Assembly (NCBI GenBank): GCA_945861785.1
Contig: CAMAWD010000010.1
Coordinates: 1 to 64,000 of the forward strand
Source of the DNA: Rhodoferax sp. OV413
Lineage (GTDB): Bacteria > Pseudomonadota > Gammaproteobacteria > Burkholderiales > Burkholderiaceae_C
DNA: 64,000 nucleotides
Direction of reading: 5' to 3'
A model generated the notes under the pieces. The model made no database searches. It was not told the DNA's origin and saw nothing but the letters and a program-made list of their open reading frames with translations. The number at the start of each line of letters is the position of its first letter. Position 1 is the first letter of the stretch. Positions 26,552-35,692 of the stretch are shown one piece after another. The translations under genes and the position numbers were made by a program.

Positions 26552-29437
26552 TCAGCCGACCAGTGCCCGCACCCGCGCCAGCGACAGGCCAATCTCCGAC
26601 TCCGGCCCGGCGCCCACCTCCGCGCCGATCGCATCGGCAGCCATGAGCGTAAGCAGCGCGGCCGCTGAATCGCCGGCCAGATGCTCGGCTTCGGCGCGGC
26701 TGCACAGCAGAACCGCAAGGCCAATTTGCTCGGACACCGCGCTCAGCAGGGCCTGGCCCGCGTCCAGGCACTCGCGCCCCAGTGCGTGCCGCGCCTGGCG
26801 GGCGTGCAGCAGCCCCAGGTAACCCAGGAACTGGCCCTCCGATCCGGTATCACCCAGCATGCGCGCGAGGTTCAGTGCCGCCTCGTAGTGGGCCTGCGCC
26901 TGCTCCGGTCTGGCCAGGCTTTCGTACACGATTCCCAGGTTGCACAACACGTTGCTTTCGAGTTGCGCATAACCTAGCGCGCGCGCGGTTGCCAGTGCCG
27001 CCGCCAGCCGCGGTTGCGCCTGCGCAGCACGCCCGAGCAGTTGCAACAGCATACCCAGGTTGCACAGCGAACTGCCTTCCAGGCGCAGGTTGCCGGCCTC
27101 GCGCGCCGCAGTCAGCGCGGCCTCGTGGCGCACCAGCGCTTCTTCCATGCGGCCCTGGTCCGCCGACAGCAGGCCGAGGTTGCCCAGGATGCTGCCCTCG
27201 CGCTGCCGGTCGCCGCAGTCGCGCGCCAGGGTCAGCGCTGTTTCGTAGTGGGCGCGTGCGTCCTGGATTCGCCCAAGGGCTTCATCGAGGTTGCCGAGCC
27301 CGTTGTGCACATCACTTTCGAGCTGCCCGTCGCGCAGTGCCCGCGCGCTCTCCATGGCAGCACCATAATGCGCCCGCGCTTCGTCGGTGCGTCCGGCGCG
27401 GATGTCCAGGTCGCCCAGGTTGCGCAGTGCACGCGCCGCGCAGTGCGGCTCGCCGCTGGAGCGAGCGAGCGCCAGTGCCACCTCGAAATGCGGATGGGCC
27501 TCGGCATACCGGCCGCACCACTGCATTGCGTTGCCCGCCACCCACTGCGCGCGGGCCGCAGCGGCACCGCCAAGCGCATGCATGGCCAGCACCTGAGATG
27601 CCAGTTCGGAGCCGACGCGAAACGGCCCCTGCAGCTTCAGGGACTCCCAGGCGCGCTCCAGCAATGTCACTGCCATACCCGTGTTATTGCGGGAGACAGC
27701 GCGCCGGCACGCGGTGACGAAATTCGCGAGATCGGTACCTTGACCCGAGAGCGTGCGTGACTTCTCCAGACCCGCGAAATAGGCGCCGTGGCGCGTCTGG
27801 GCCGACAACGCGGCATCGGGGCCGCTGCCCGCATAACGATGCGGCGTGCACAGGTGTTCGCCGGCATATTCCTGCACACTCACCAGCAGGCCGAAGCGCG
27901 CATCGCCGACCTGGTAGATAAACGATTTTTGCACCAGCGACTGAAGCAGGTCCACCGGCCAGGCGACCTGCGGGCCGCCCGACAGGTCCAGCACCGCCTC
28001 GCCCGCCTCCAGTGTCAAACCGCCTTCGAAAACCGACAGTTGCGCCAGTGCCGCCTTCTCGGGTTCGGTCAGCAGCTCCCAGGACCAGTCGAACACCGCG
28101 CGCAACGTGGCTTGCCGGTCGACGCGCCCGCCGCTGGAGACCAGCAGCTTGAAGCGTTCACGCATACGGGCCAGCAATGTGCGCGCGGGCATCACCCGTA
28201 CGCGGGCCGCCGCAAGTTCGACGGCCAGTGGCAGGCCGTCCAGCAGCTTGACCAGCGGATCGATGGCGGCAAGGTCGTCGGCGGTCGGCAGGAAATCAGG
28301 CTTGGCAGCCTTGGCACGCTGGAGAAACAGGTGGGCCGCTTCGTCCGGCAGCAGCGGGGCCAGGGCCAGCACCTGCTCGCCGGGCAGCCCCAACACCTCG
28401 CGCGTGGTGACCAAAAAGCGCGCGTCCGCGGCGCGGTCCAGCCACTTGCCCAGTGTTTCCGCGGCGTGGCGCGTGACCTGTTCGAAGTTGTCCAGGATGA
28501 CGAGGCAATTGCCCCTGCCCGCGATGGCGTGCCCGAGCTGGGTGACCGGGTCGCCAGTGCCCAGTGGCACCTCGAGCCCCTGCGCCACGGCGTGCGCGAT
28601 GCCGTCCAGGCCACGGGCCTGCGACAGGTCGCAAAACCAGACGCCGCCGCCGAACTCGCCCAACCAATGCCGGCCGAAATGCGTCACCAGCCGCGTCTTG
28701 CCGGTGCCCCCCATGCCCAGCACTGAAACCAGGCGTGTGCCCTGCTCGAAGTTGTGGGCCAGGGCGTGCATTGGTTCGTGGCGACCGACGAAACTGTCGT
28801 GTTCGGCCGGAATGCTGTGTTTGATTTCGCGCACAGGCTGCCACAGGTCGCCCTGGCGCACCACGCGGTAGGCCTTGGCAGCGTCGGGCGGTGGCATGAA
28901 AGGCGCACCGGGCTCACCCACCTCGAACAGCTCCAGCGGCTCCGGCAGGCCCTTGAGCCTCCAGTGGCCATGCGACTGCAGTCGCAGTGCGTTGTCGCCC
29001 TCGCCCAGCTGCCGTCGCGCCGCCTCGCTCAGCAGCGTCTGTCCGCCGTGCGCAAGCTCCATCACCCGGGCCGCTATCGGCTTGTTGATGCCTTCAATCT
29101 CGAGTGGCTTGGCACCCAGCGCGACATCGGCGGCGCTGTTCGGGCGCAATGTCACCGGCCCGACATGCAGCCCGGCGCGCGCCTTGAAAGGCAGTCCGAG
29201 CCTGGCCAGTGAGCGGTGGTAGGCCAAGGCGTAACCGACCGCGTCGGCGGCGCTCTCGAACAGCAGCAACAGCCCGTCGGTCTTGTCGATCTCGCGACCG
29301 CGCCAGTGCGGCAGCAGGTCACGCGCGGCCCGGTCATGCGCGAGCGACAGAGCGGCAAATGCCGCGTCGCCCAGCTCCTGCGCGACCCGGGTGCTGTCGA
29401 CGATGTCGGTCAGGAGGAGCGCGCGGATCAGGTTCAT
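26552..29437 (-). CDS. Cyclase-like domain + STAND ATPase + TPR regulatory protein
   Basis: A 961-residue three-part signalling protein. Residues 1-175: class III nucleotide-cyclase-like domain (LLTDIVDST with metal Asp11, then EIDKTDGLLLLF and AGLHVGPVTLR). The usual GD pair is shortened to D, and the Asn expected four residues before Arg124 is Pro, so activity is doubtful. Residues 210-520: STAND NTPase with P-loop GMGGTGKT (241-248) and Walker B CLVILDNFEQ near 311-320. The rest is a winged-helix-like part followed by about eight TPR repeats (ALRNLGDLDIRAG, LGNLGLLSADQG, LCNLGIVYESLA). Similar proteins are annotated as predicted ATPases or regulators; the output is unknown. Convergent with the lipoprotein gene. 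Confidence 0.85.
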   Translation of the reverse strand: MNLIRALLLTDIVDSTRVAQELGDAAFAALSLAHDRAARDLLPHWRGREIDKTDGLLLLFESAADAVGYALAYHRSLARLGLPFKARAGLHVGPVTLRPNSAADVALGAKPLEIEGINKPIAARVMELAHGGQTLLSEAARRQLGEGDNALRLQSHGHWRLKGLPEPLELFEVGEPGAPFMPPPDAAKAYRVVRQGDLWQPVREIKHSIPAEHDSFVGRHEPMHALAHNFEQGTRLVSVLGMGGTGKTRLVTHFGRHWLGEFGGGVWFCDLSQARGLDGIAHAVAQGLEVPLGTGDPVTQLGHAIAGRGNCLVILDNFEQVTRHAAETLGKWLDRAADARFLVTTREVLGLPGEQVLALAPLLPDEAAHLFLQRAKAAKPDFLPTADDLAAIDPLVKLLDGLPLAVELAAARVRVMPARTLLARMRERFKLLVSSGGRVDRQATLRAVFDWSWELLTEPEKAALAQLSVFEGGLTLEAGEAVLDLSGGPQVAWPVDLLQSLVQKSFIYQVGDARFGLLVSVQEYAGEHLCTPHRYAGSGPDAALSAQTRHGAYFAGLEKSRTLSGQGTDLANFVTACRRAVSRNNTGMAVTLLERAWESLKLQGPFRVGSELASQVLAMHALGGAAAARAQWVAGNAMQWCGRYAEAHPHFEVALALARSSGEPHCAARALRNLGDLDIRAGRTDEARAHYGAAMESARALRDGQLESDVHNGLGNLDEALGRIQDARAHYETALTLARDCGDRQREGSILGNLGLLSADQGRMEEALVRHEAALTAAREAGNLRLEGSSLCNLGMLLQLLGRAAQAQPRLAAALATARALGYAQLESNVLCNLGIVYESLARPEQAQAHYEAALNLARMLGDTGSEGQFLGYLGLLHARQARHALGRECLDAGQALLSAVSEQIGLAVLLCSRAEAEHLAGDSAAALLTLMAADAIGAEVGAGPESEIGLSLARVRALVG

Positions 29438-29530
29438 GCGGACAGGGCCTGGGTTGGATGGTCAAAGCCGGGCAACAGGCGGGATTCTGCCACTCTGGCG
29501 GGGCAGCGCGTGCGGGCCCGCGCTACAGTG

Positions 29531-29896
29531 TCACAGATCGTAGTGGCCCGCGCGCTCGTCAAGTACGCTCAAATCCAGAGGCCGCACGGCGCCCATCCAC
29601 ATGGCGCGGTCGCGGTGGTCGACCAGGTCGTTGTCGCTGATCGGGTGGATGAACACCACCAGGCCGTTGCGGTGCATGGCCAGCCAGGGAATCAGCTCGC
29701 CAAAAGGCGCCGGCTTGAATGCCAGCTGGCAGCTCCAGTCGGGGTGTGGGCCGACCGGCTTCTCATGCACGCGGCCCATCTTGAGGGGGAAACGCGCTGC
29801 GGCGGCTGTACACAGGGCGCGTGCCTGTTCCACCGTGGAGGCATCGAAATACACATGGGCATGGAAGCCGTGGATCGTCGGAGTGGTGGTGTCCAT
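29531..29896 (-). CDS. DOPA 4,5-dioxygenase family protein
   Basis: A 121-residue protein of the small aromatic ring-cleaving dioxygenase family named after fungal DOPA 4,5-dioxygenase. It opens with IHGFHAHVYFDAST, carries the second His cluster HPDWSCQLAF (about 63-72), and ends VVFIHPISDND with the third His. These histidines are expected metal ligands. The physiological substrate of bacterial members is generally unknown. I chose ATG 29894-29896 because GAGGA is 6 bases upstream and the family begins here; a longer frame runs into rnpB. Only 34 bp separate it from the 3' end of rnpB on the same strand. Confidence 0.85.
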   Translation of the reverse strand: MDTTTPTIHGFHAHVYFDASTVEQARALCTAAAARFPLKMGRVHEKPVGPHPDWSCQLAFKPAPFGELIPWLAMHRNGLVVFIHPISDNDLVDHRDRAMWMGAVRPLDLSVLDERAGHYDL

Positions 29897-29930
29897 GGAG
29901 TCCTCGCAGTGTTGCCAATCGAATAAGTGT

Positions 29931-30338
29931 GAAGCCCACCGATAAGCCGGATTCTGTGCGTGGGGGTTGCCCCCCACGTGACTGTCATTAATCTGGGCCG
30001 CCGGTCACCCGACGGCTCGGTGCTACCTACCCGCACACTCCCGGGGGCCCCGGATACCGCGCCGCAGCGAGCTGCGGCACCGCGCGTGTGCCTATTTGGT
30101 ATTGCTGCGCGTAGAGATTGCCCGTTTCACCCGGCACCCGGGTTGCCCCGTTCGCCGACTCGTCTCTGTTGCTCTGATCCTCACCTTATGCCAGGCATTT
30201 GCATGCCTGGTTTTCAGTGGACAGCTGTTAGCTGCTACGCTGCCCTGCGCAGTCCGGACGTTCCTCCAGTGCGGTGTTTCCACCCGGCGCTTGCGCGCCG
30301 GCCTTGCGGCTTGCACCAGCGACAGTCTGGTGGGCTTC
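29931..30338 (-). ncRNA. rnpB: RNase P catalytic RNA (bacterial type A)
   Basis: The minus strand shows all hallmarks of RNase P RNA, which matures tRNA 5' ends with RnpA. The 5' end GAAGCCCACC (30329-30338) pairs perfectly with the 3' end GGTGGGCTTC (29931-29940) as helix P1. Conserved region I is present as GAGGAACGTCCGGACT, and region V as ACAGAATCCGGCTTA near the 3' end. The GC-rich hairpin GCCGGCGCGCAAGCGCCGGG follows the 5' stem. About 408 nucleotides is typical for Burkholderiales. Ends were placed by the P1 stem and may be off by a few bases. Confidence 0.93.
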
Positions 30339-30345
30339 ACATATG

Positions 30346-30351
30346 AGATTA
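30346..30351 (-). promoter_or_regulatory. Putative -10 element of rnpB
   Basis: On the minus strand TAATCT (within GATAATCT) lies 7 bases before the first nucleotide of the predicted RNase P RNA, the spacing expected for a -10 box. I could not identify a good -35 hexamer at 16-18 bp. The 54-bp gap 30339-30392 is shared with the divergent cysK. Confidence 0.35.
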
Positions 30352-30392
30352 TCCACTGCCCAGACAATTCTTCCCCCTATTTGGAGAACCCC

Positions 30393-31310
30393 ATGCGCGC
30401 TGACAACATCCTTCAAACCATTGGCAACACCCCCCACGTGCGCATCAACCGCCTCTTCGGCGACAGCCACCAGGTGTGGGTCAAGTCGGAACGCAACAAC
30501 CCCGGCGGATCCATCAAGGACCGCATCGCCCTGTCCATGGTCGAGGCGGCAGAAAAAAGCGGGGTGCTGCAGCCCGGTGCCACCATCATCGAACCCACGT
30601 CGGGCAACACCGGCGTCGGCCTGGCCATCGTGGCCGCCGTCAGGGGTTACAAGCTGATCCTGGTGATGCCCGACAGCATGTCCGTCGAGCGGCGGCGCCT
30701 GATGCTGGCCTACGGCGCGAGTTTCGAACTCACCCCGCGTGAGAAGGGCATGAAGGGTTCCATCGCGCGGGCCATGGAAATGGTGGCCGCCACGCCCGGT
30801 TCGTGGATGCCGCAGCAGTTCGAGAACCCCGCCAACATCGACGCCCATGTGCGTACCACCGCGCAGGAAATCCTGGCCGATTTCCCGGACGGCCTGGACG
30901 CACTGATCACCGGTGTGGGCACCGGCGGCCACCTGAGCGGTTGTGCGCAGGTGCTCAAGGCGCACTGGCCGCAACTCAAGGTGTTTGCGGTCGAGCCGGC
31001 TGCGTCACCCGTGATCTCCGGTGGCGCGCCGGCCCCGCACCCGATCCAGGGCATTGGCGCGGGCTTCATCCCCGCCAACCTCAAAATGGAGTTGCTCGAC
31101 GGCGTGATCCAGGTCGATGCCGAACCGGCGCGCGAAATGGCACGCCGCTGCGCCCGTGAAGAAGGCATGCTGGTGGGGATTTCCTCGGGGGCGACGCTCG
31201 CCGCGATTGCGCAGAAGCTGCCCGAATTGCCAGCCGGTGCCAGGGTGCTGGGTTTCAACTACGACACCGGCGAGCGTTACCTGTCGATCGAAGGTTTCCT
31301 GCCCACCTGA
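30393..31310 (+). CDS. cysK: Cysteine synthase (O-acetylserine sulfhydrylase) CysK
   Basis: PLP enzyme making L-cysteine from O-acetylserine and sulfide in the cytoplasm. The 305 residues include the PLP-binding Lys42 in [12 protein letters not shown], the substrate loop PTSGNTG (68-74), [10 protein letters not shown] for the PLP phosphate, and GISSGA near the C-terminus. [10 protein letters not shown] favours CysK over CysM. The ATG at 30393 is preceded by TTGGAGAA, a good ribosome binding site; the frame open from 30096 lies antisense over rnpB and is not coding. Confidence 0.94.
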   Translation: MRADNILQTIGNTPHVRINRLFGDSHQVWVKSERNNPGGSIKDRIALSMVEAAEKSGVLQPGATIIEPTSGNTGVGLAIVAAVRGYKLILVMPDSMSVERRRLMLAYGASFELTPREKGMKGSIARAMEMVAATPGSWMPQQFENPANIDAHVRTTAQEILADFPDGLDALITGVGTGGHLSGCAQVLKAHWPQLKVFAVEPAASPVISGGAPAPHPIQGIGAGFIPANLKMELLDGVIQVDAEPAREMARRCAREEGMLVGISSGATLAAIAQKLPELPAGARVLGFNYDTGERYLSIEGFLPT

Positions 31311-31327
31311 GGAACGCGATTGTTCCA

Positions 31328-33055
31328 ATGATCCGCCTGTCCGAACTGAAACTTCCACTCGACCACGTACCGGCCGATCTCGATCACCTGGTGCGTCGGA
31401 CGCTCGGGGTTCCGGCATCGGACATCGTGCGCATCGACCTGTTCAAGCGCAGCGTCGATGCGCGCAAGGCCGATTTGCTGCGGGTCTACGTGGTCGACGT
31501 GGAGTTGTCCGGGGCGGCACTGGAGCAGGCCGTGTTGCAGCGCCTGGCGGGCGCAGCGCATGTGGGGCCATCGCCCGACATGGCCTACCACCTGCCATGC
31601 CGGGTGCCGACGCCCGCTGGTCTGCCGCCGAAAGACCGCCCCGTGGTTGTCGGTTTCGGGCCCTGCGGCATTTTTGCCGCACTGCTGTTGGCCCAGATGG
31701 GGCTGCAGCCGATCGTGCTGGAGCGCGGAAAAAAGGTGCGCGAGCGCACCAAGGACACCTGGGGCCTGTGGCGCAAGGGCCTGCTCGACCCTGAATCGAA
31801 CGTGCAGTTCGGTGAAGGCGGCGCTGGCACTTTTTCGGATGGCAAATTGTGGAGCCAGATCAAGGACCCGCGCCATCTGGGTCGCAAGGTGATGGCTGAA
31901 TTCGTGCGGGCCGGCGCACCTGCGGAAATCCTGGTCGACGCCCACCCGCACATCGGCACCTTCAAGCTTGTGAAGGTGGTCGAGAACATGCGCGAGCAGA
32001 TCATCAAACTGGGTGGCGAGATCCGGTTCCAGCAACGCCTGAGCGACCTCGCCATCGAAGCCTGCGCGCCCGATGCGCAGGGTCGGGTGCGGCGCCTGCG
32101 CGCGGTGACGGTGCGCGATGTCGCAGCGGGTGTGTCTTATGAGCTCCCAACCACACACCTTGTGCTGGCGCTCGGGCACAGTTCGCGTGACACGTTCGCG
32201 ATGTTGTTCCGCCGCGCTGTGACGATGGAGGCCAAGCCGTTTTCGATCGGCTTTCGGATCGAGCACCCCCAGGGGCTGATTGACCGGGCACGCTGGGGGC
32301 GCCATGCCGGCAACCCGACGCTCGGCGCGGCGGAATACAAACTGGTGCACCATGCCTCCAATGGCCGCTCGGTCTACAGTTTTTGCATGTGCCCGGGTGG
32401 CACGGTGGTGGCGGCCACGTCAGAACCCGGGCGTGTCGTTACCAACGGAATGAGCCAGTATTCACGCAACGAACGCAATGCCAACGCCGGTATCGTCGTG
32501 GGCATCGACCCGCGCGACTATCCGGTGGACAGCGCCACATTGCAGGCAAGCCTGGGGCCGGGCCTGGATGCCCCACTCCCGCAGGGGTTTGCCCATCCGC
32601 TGGCCGGGATCGTGTTCCAGCGGCAACTCGAATCCGGCGCTTACCAACTGGGAGGCTCGACCTATGCCGCACCGGGGCAGCTGGTGGGTGATTTCCTGGC
32701 CGGCCGGCCGTCGACCCAACTCGGCAGCGTGGAGCCGTCCTACAAGCCGGGTGTCCTGCTTGGGGACCTGGCCCTTGCCCTGCCTGCCTTCGCGATCGAC
32801 GCCATCCGTGAGGCCCTGCCGGTGTTTGGCCGGAAGATCAAGGGTTTTGACATGGGGGACGCAGTTCTGACCGGTGTGGAGACCCGCACCTCCTGCCCGC
32901 TGCGCCTGGGCCGTGGCGACGACTTCCAGTGCCTGGATGTAGCCGGGCTTTACCCTGCAGGCGAAGGGGCAGGCTACGCGGGCGGGATTCTGTCGGCGGG
33001 TGTCGACGGCATCCGTGTGGCGCAGGCCGTGGGCCTGTCGGTGCTTGGCAGCTGA
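31328..33055 (+). CDS. FAD-dependent dehydrogenase of the COG2509 type
   Basis: A 575-residue flavoprotein. After a roughly 95-residue N-terminal domain the Rossmann motif appears as VVGFGPCGIFAAL (about 106-118), followed by VLERGKKVRERT, the FGEGGAGTFSDGKL motif typical of this group, YPAGEGAGYAGGI and a second nucleotide-binding segment near the C-terminus. It contains EAKPFSIGFRIEHPQ, diagnostic of uncharacterised FAD-dependent dehydrogenases found across bacteria. The reaction is unknown. It begins 18 bp after cysK on the same strand and 107 bp before hoxF, so it may be cotranscribed with cysK. Confidence 0.85.
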   Translation: MIRLSELKLPLDHVPADLDHLVRRTLGVPASDIVRIDLFKRSVDARKADLLRVYVVDVELSGAALEQAVLQRLAGAAHVGPSPDMAYHLPCRVPTPAGLPPKDRPVVVGFGPCGIFAALLLAQMGLQPIVLERGKKVRERTKDTWGLWRKGLLDPESNVQFGEGGAGTFSDGKLWSQIKDPRHLGRKVMAEFVRAGAPAEILVDAHPHIGTFKLVKVVENMREQIIKLGGEIRFQQRLSDLAIEACAPDAQGRVRRLRAVTVRDVAAGVSYELPTTHLVLALGHSSRDTFAMLFRRAVTMEAKPFSIGFRIEHPQGLIDRARWGRHAGNPTLGAAEYKLVHHASNGRSVYSFCMCPGGTVVAATSEPGRVVTNGMSQYSRNERNANAGIVVGIDPRDYPVDSATLQASLGPGLDAPLPQGFAHPLAGIVFQRQLESGAYQLGGSTYAAPGQLVGDFLAGRPSTQLGSVEPSYKPGVLLGDLALALPAFAIDAIREALPVFGRKIKGFDMGDAVLTGVETRTSCPLRLGRGDDFQCLDVAGLYPAGEGAGYAGGILSAGVDGIRVAQAVGLSVLGS

Positions 33056-33092
33056 CACTGTGCCCGAAAATATTGGTTCAATCTTGACTTTG

Positions 33093-33112
33093 GTCATGCA
33101 AGAAGCCATGAC
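33093..33112. promoter_or_regulatory. Perfect inverted repeat upstream of the hydrogenase operon
   Basis: GTCATG (33093-33098) and CATGAC (33107-33112) form a perfect 6-bp dyad with an 8-bp spacer, about 50 bp before the hoxF start. It is 3 bp downstream of TTGACT (33084-33089), which resembles a -35 element. The size suits a dimeric regulator or repressor site. No matching -10 is convincing, and I see no sigma-54 GG-N10-GC pair, which controls some hox operons elsewhere. Confidence 0.35.
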
Positions 33113-33161
33113 AGCTTGCTAAAGTGGGCTTGCTTTTCATCCCTTCTTTGTGCGCCGCACC

Positions 33162-34973
33162 ATGTCTTTATTGGCTGGCCCTGTTGTTTCCACAGATGCC
33201 GACATCGCGCAGGTGCTGGCGCGCCATGGGTGCGACCCACACGCGCTGGTGCAGATCCTGCGCGAGTTGCAGGCGGCGCAGGGCTGGTTGTCGCGCAGTT
33301 GCCTGTCCGGTGTTGCAGCGTCCCTGGGCCTGACGCTGGCGCATGTCGAGGGGGTGGCTGGTTTCTACCGCTTCTTCCACACCCGGCCGGTGGGCCGTTA
33401 CCGCATTCTCTTCAGCGACAACGTCACCGACCGCATGCTCGGCAGTGAAACCTTGCTGGCGGATTTGTGCCAGCGCCTGGGTGTGGCGCCAGGGCATCCG
33501 CGCGCGGACGGGCTGGTCAGTGTCGAGCGCACGTCGTGCACCGGTTTGTGCGACCAGGGCCCTGCGCTGCTGGTCAACCACCACCAGGTGGTCACCCGGC
33601 TGGACGCCAATCGCGTGGCCGAACTGGCAGCACTGGTACTTGACGAGGTGCCCGTTGCACAGTGGCCGGCAGCCTGGTTTGCGGTGCAGCACAAAATCTG
33701 CCGCGCCGATGTGCTGCTTGGTGCGCCTGCTGCGCCCGGGCAGGCACTGGCGGCTGCCGTCGCGCGCGGGCCCGGCGCCGTGCTGGCCGAAATCAAGTTG
33801 TCCAACCTGCGTGGTCGGGGCGGCGCGGGTTTTGGCACCGGGCTCAAGTGGGAGCTGTGCCGCCGCGCGCCGGGCGCCGAACATGTGGTGGTGTGTAATG
33901 CCGACGAGGGCGAGCCCGGCACCTTCAAGGACCGCGTGTTGCTGGGTCGCCATGCCGACGACGTGTTTGAAGGCATGGCCATTGCCGCGCACGTGATCGG
34001 GGCGCGGCGCGGCCTGGTGTACCTGCGCGGCGAATACCGCTTTCTGCTGGAGCCGCTGCAGCAGGTGCTGGAGCGCCGGCGCGGCGAACATCTGTTGGGG
34101 GCGGCCATTCAGGGCGTCGAGGGATTCGATTTCGATATCGACATCCATGTCGGCGCCGGGGCTTATGTGTGTGGCGAGGAATCGTCCCTGATCGAGTCGC
34201 TGGAGGGCAAACGCGGCACGCCGCGCATCCGGCCACCGTTCCCGGTCGAGCACGGCTACCTGGGCCACCCGACCATTGTGAACAACGTCGAGACTTTCTG
34301 CGCGGTCGGGCACATCGCGCGCAAGGGCGGCGCGTGGTGGGCCGCAATCGGCACCCGCCAGTCCACCGGCACCAAGATCCACTCGGTGTCCGGCGACTGC
34401 GAGCGGCCGGGCCTCTACGAGTACCCGTTCGGCACCCGCATCGGGCGCATCCTGGAGGATTGCGGCGCGCGCGACACCCAGGCGGTGCAGGTGGGTGGGC
34501 CATCGGGCGTGTGCCTGTCGGCGTTCGAGTTCGGCCGGCGCATCGCGTTCGAGGATGTGCCCACAGCGGGCGCCTTCATGGTGTTCGACCGCAGCCGCGA
34601 CATGTTCGATGTGGCGCGTGGGTTTGCGCATTTCTTCGCGCACGAGAGTTGCGGGTTTTGCACACCCTGTCGCGTCGGCACCGAACTGGTGGTCAAACGC
34701 ATGGACAAACTCGCGGCGGGTCAGGGCTCGCGCCACGACATCGACGTGTTGTTCGAACTCGACCGGCTGATGCACACCGCCACCCATTGCGGTCTGGGGG
34801 CCAGCGCCTGCAACCCGCTGCGCGACACCATCCAGAAATTCCGCCCGGCCTACGAGCGCCACCTCAAATCGCTGCATTTCGTGCCGGGTTTCGATCTGGA
34901 TGCAGAGTTGTCGATCGCGCGCCAGATGACCGGGCGCGACGACGTCGGAGCCCACCTGGAGAACCGCGCATGA
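33162..34973 (+). CDS. hoxF: NAD-reducing hydrogenase diaphorase subunit HoxF
   Basis: Flavin subunit that exchanges electrons between NAD(H) and the FeS chain in the cytoplasm. The 603 residues combine a NuoE-like thioredoxin domain (1-145) and a NuoF-like domain. The NADH/FMN site is seen in LRGRGGAGFGTGLKW and CNADEGEPGTFKDR, followed by the C-terminal 4Fe-4S motif CGFCTPCRVG with a distant Cys in THCGLGA. In the NuoE-like part only Cys126 and Cys130 of the four cluster ligands remain; the first pair is Ser85 and Asp90. I chose ATG 33162 over GTG 33150, as the length is then close to HoxF of Cupriavidus necator. Overlaps hoxU as ATGA. Confidence 0.93.
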   Translation: MSLLAGPVVSTDADIAQVLARHGCDPHALVQILRELQAAQGWLSRSCLSGVAASLGLTLAHVEGVAGFYRFFHTRPVGRYRILFSDNVTDRMLGSETLLADLCQRLGVAPGHPRADGLVSVERTSCTGLCDQGPALLVNHHQVVTRLDANRVAELAALVLDEVPVAQWPAAWFAVQHKICRADVLLGAPAAPGQALAAAVARGPGAVLAEIKLSNLRGRGGAGFGTGLKWELCRRAPGAEHVVVCNADEGEPGTFKDRVLLGRHADDVFEGMAIAAHVIGARRGLVYLRGEYRFLLEPLQQVLERRRGEHLLGAAIQGVEGFDFDIDIHVGAGAYVCGEESSLIESLEGKRGTPRIRPPFPVEHGYLGHPTIVNNVETFCAVGHIARKGGAWWAAIGTRQSTGTKIHSVSGDCERPGLYEYPFGTRIGRILEDCGARDTQAVQVGGPSGVCLSAFEFGRRIAFEDVPTAGAFMVFDRSRDMFDVARGFAHFFAHESCGFCTPCRVGTELVVKRMDKLAAGQGSRHDIDVLFELDRLMHTATHCGLGASACNPLRDTIQKFRPAYERHLKSLHFVPGFDLDAELSIARQMTGRDDVGAHLENRA

Positions 34974-35692
34974 CCGACACCGGTGCCACCGCAGACAGCT
35001 TTTCGCTGGACGGTGAAGACCTGCCCTTCATGCCCGGCGACACCGTGCTGCAGGCGGCCACGCGTGTCGGCCGGTACATACCGCACCTGTGCTGGAACCC
35101 GGATTTCGCGCCGCACGGCTCGTGCCGCGTCTGCAGCGTCAAGGCCAACGGCCGCGCTGGCGCCGCGTGCACGCTGCGGGCCAGCCCGGGGCTCGATGTG
35201 CAGAGCAACACCGACGAGATGAACGGCCATCGCAAGACCTTGCTGCAGATGCTGTTCGTGGAGGGCAACCATTTCTGCCCGAGTTGCGAAAAGAGCGGCA
35301 ACTGCCTGCTGCAGGCGACGGCCTACGAGGTGGGCATGGAAGGGCCGCACTTCGAGGAGTTCTATCCCACCCGTCCGGTCGATGCCAGCCATCCCGACAT
35401 CCTGCTGGACTTCAACCGCTGCATCCTGTGCGAGTTGTGCGTGCGGGCCAGCCGCGATGTCGACGGCAAGGACGTGTTTGCGATCGGCGGGCACGGCATC
35501 GGTACGCACCTGCTGGTCAACAGCGAGAGCGGCCGGTTGGCCGACACACCGATGGCGCTGACGGACCGCGCGGCGCAGGTCTGCCCGGTGGGGGTGATCC
35601 TGCCCAAGCGGCGTGGCTTCGCGGTCCCGATTGGGCAGCGGCGTTTCGACATCCTGCCGGTATCCGAACAGGCGGAGGGCGGGTCGCCATGA
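34970..35692 (+). CDS. hoxU: NAD-reducing hydrogenase diaphorase subunit HoxU
   Basis: FeS electron-relay subunit, 240 residues, homologous to the N-terminal part of NuoG. Visible cluster sites: 2Fe-2S ligands Cys41, Cys52, Cys55 and Cys67; the His-Cys3 4Fe-4S site HFCPSCEKSGNC (His101, Cys103, Cys106, Cys112); and CILCELC (151-157) with distant Cys204 in VCPVG for another 4Fe-4S. Electrons pass between HoxF and HoxY. The start overlaps the hoxF stop and the end overlaps hoxY, both as ATGA. Confidence 0.93.
   Translation: MTDTGATADSFSLDGEDLPFMPGDTVLQAATRVGRYIPHLCWNPDFAPHGSCRVCSVKANGRAGAACTLRASPGLDVQSNTDEMNGHRKTLLQMLFVEGNHFCPSCEKSGNCLLQATAYEVGMEGPHFEEFYPTRPVDASHPDILLDFNRCILCELCVRASRDVDGKDVFAIGGHGIGTHLLVNSESGRLADTPMALTDRAAQVCPVGVILPKRRGFAVPIGQRRFDILPVSEQAEGGSP

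Noticed and set aside
33056-33161. Sigma-54 promoter upstream of hoxF, as in some hydrogenase operons
   Set aside because: No GG-N10-GC pair in the right context was found on reading through the interval.
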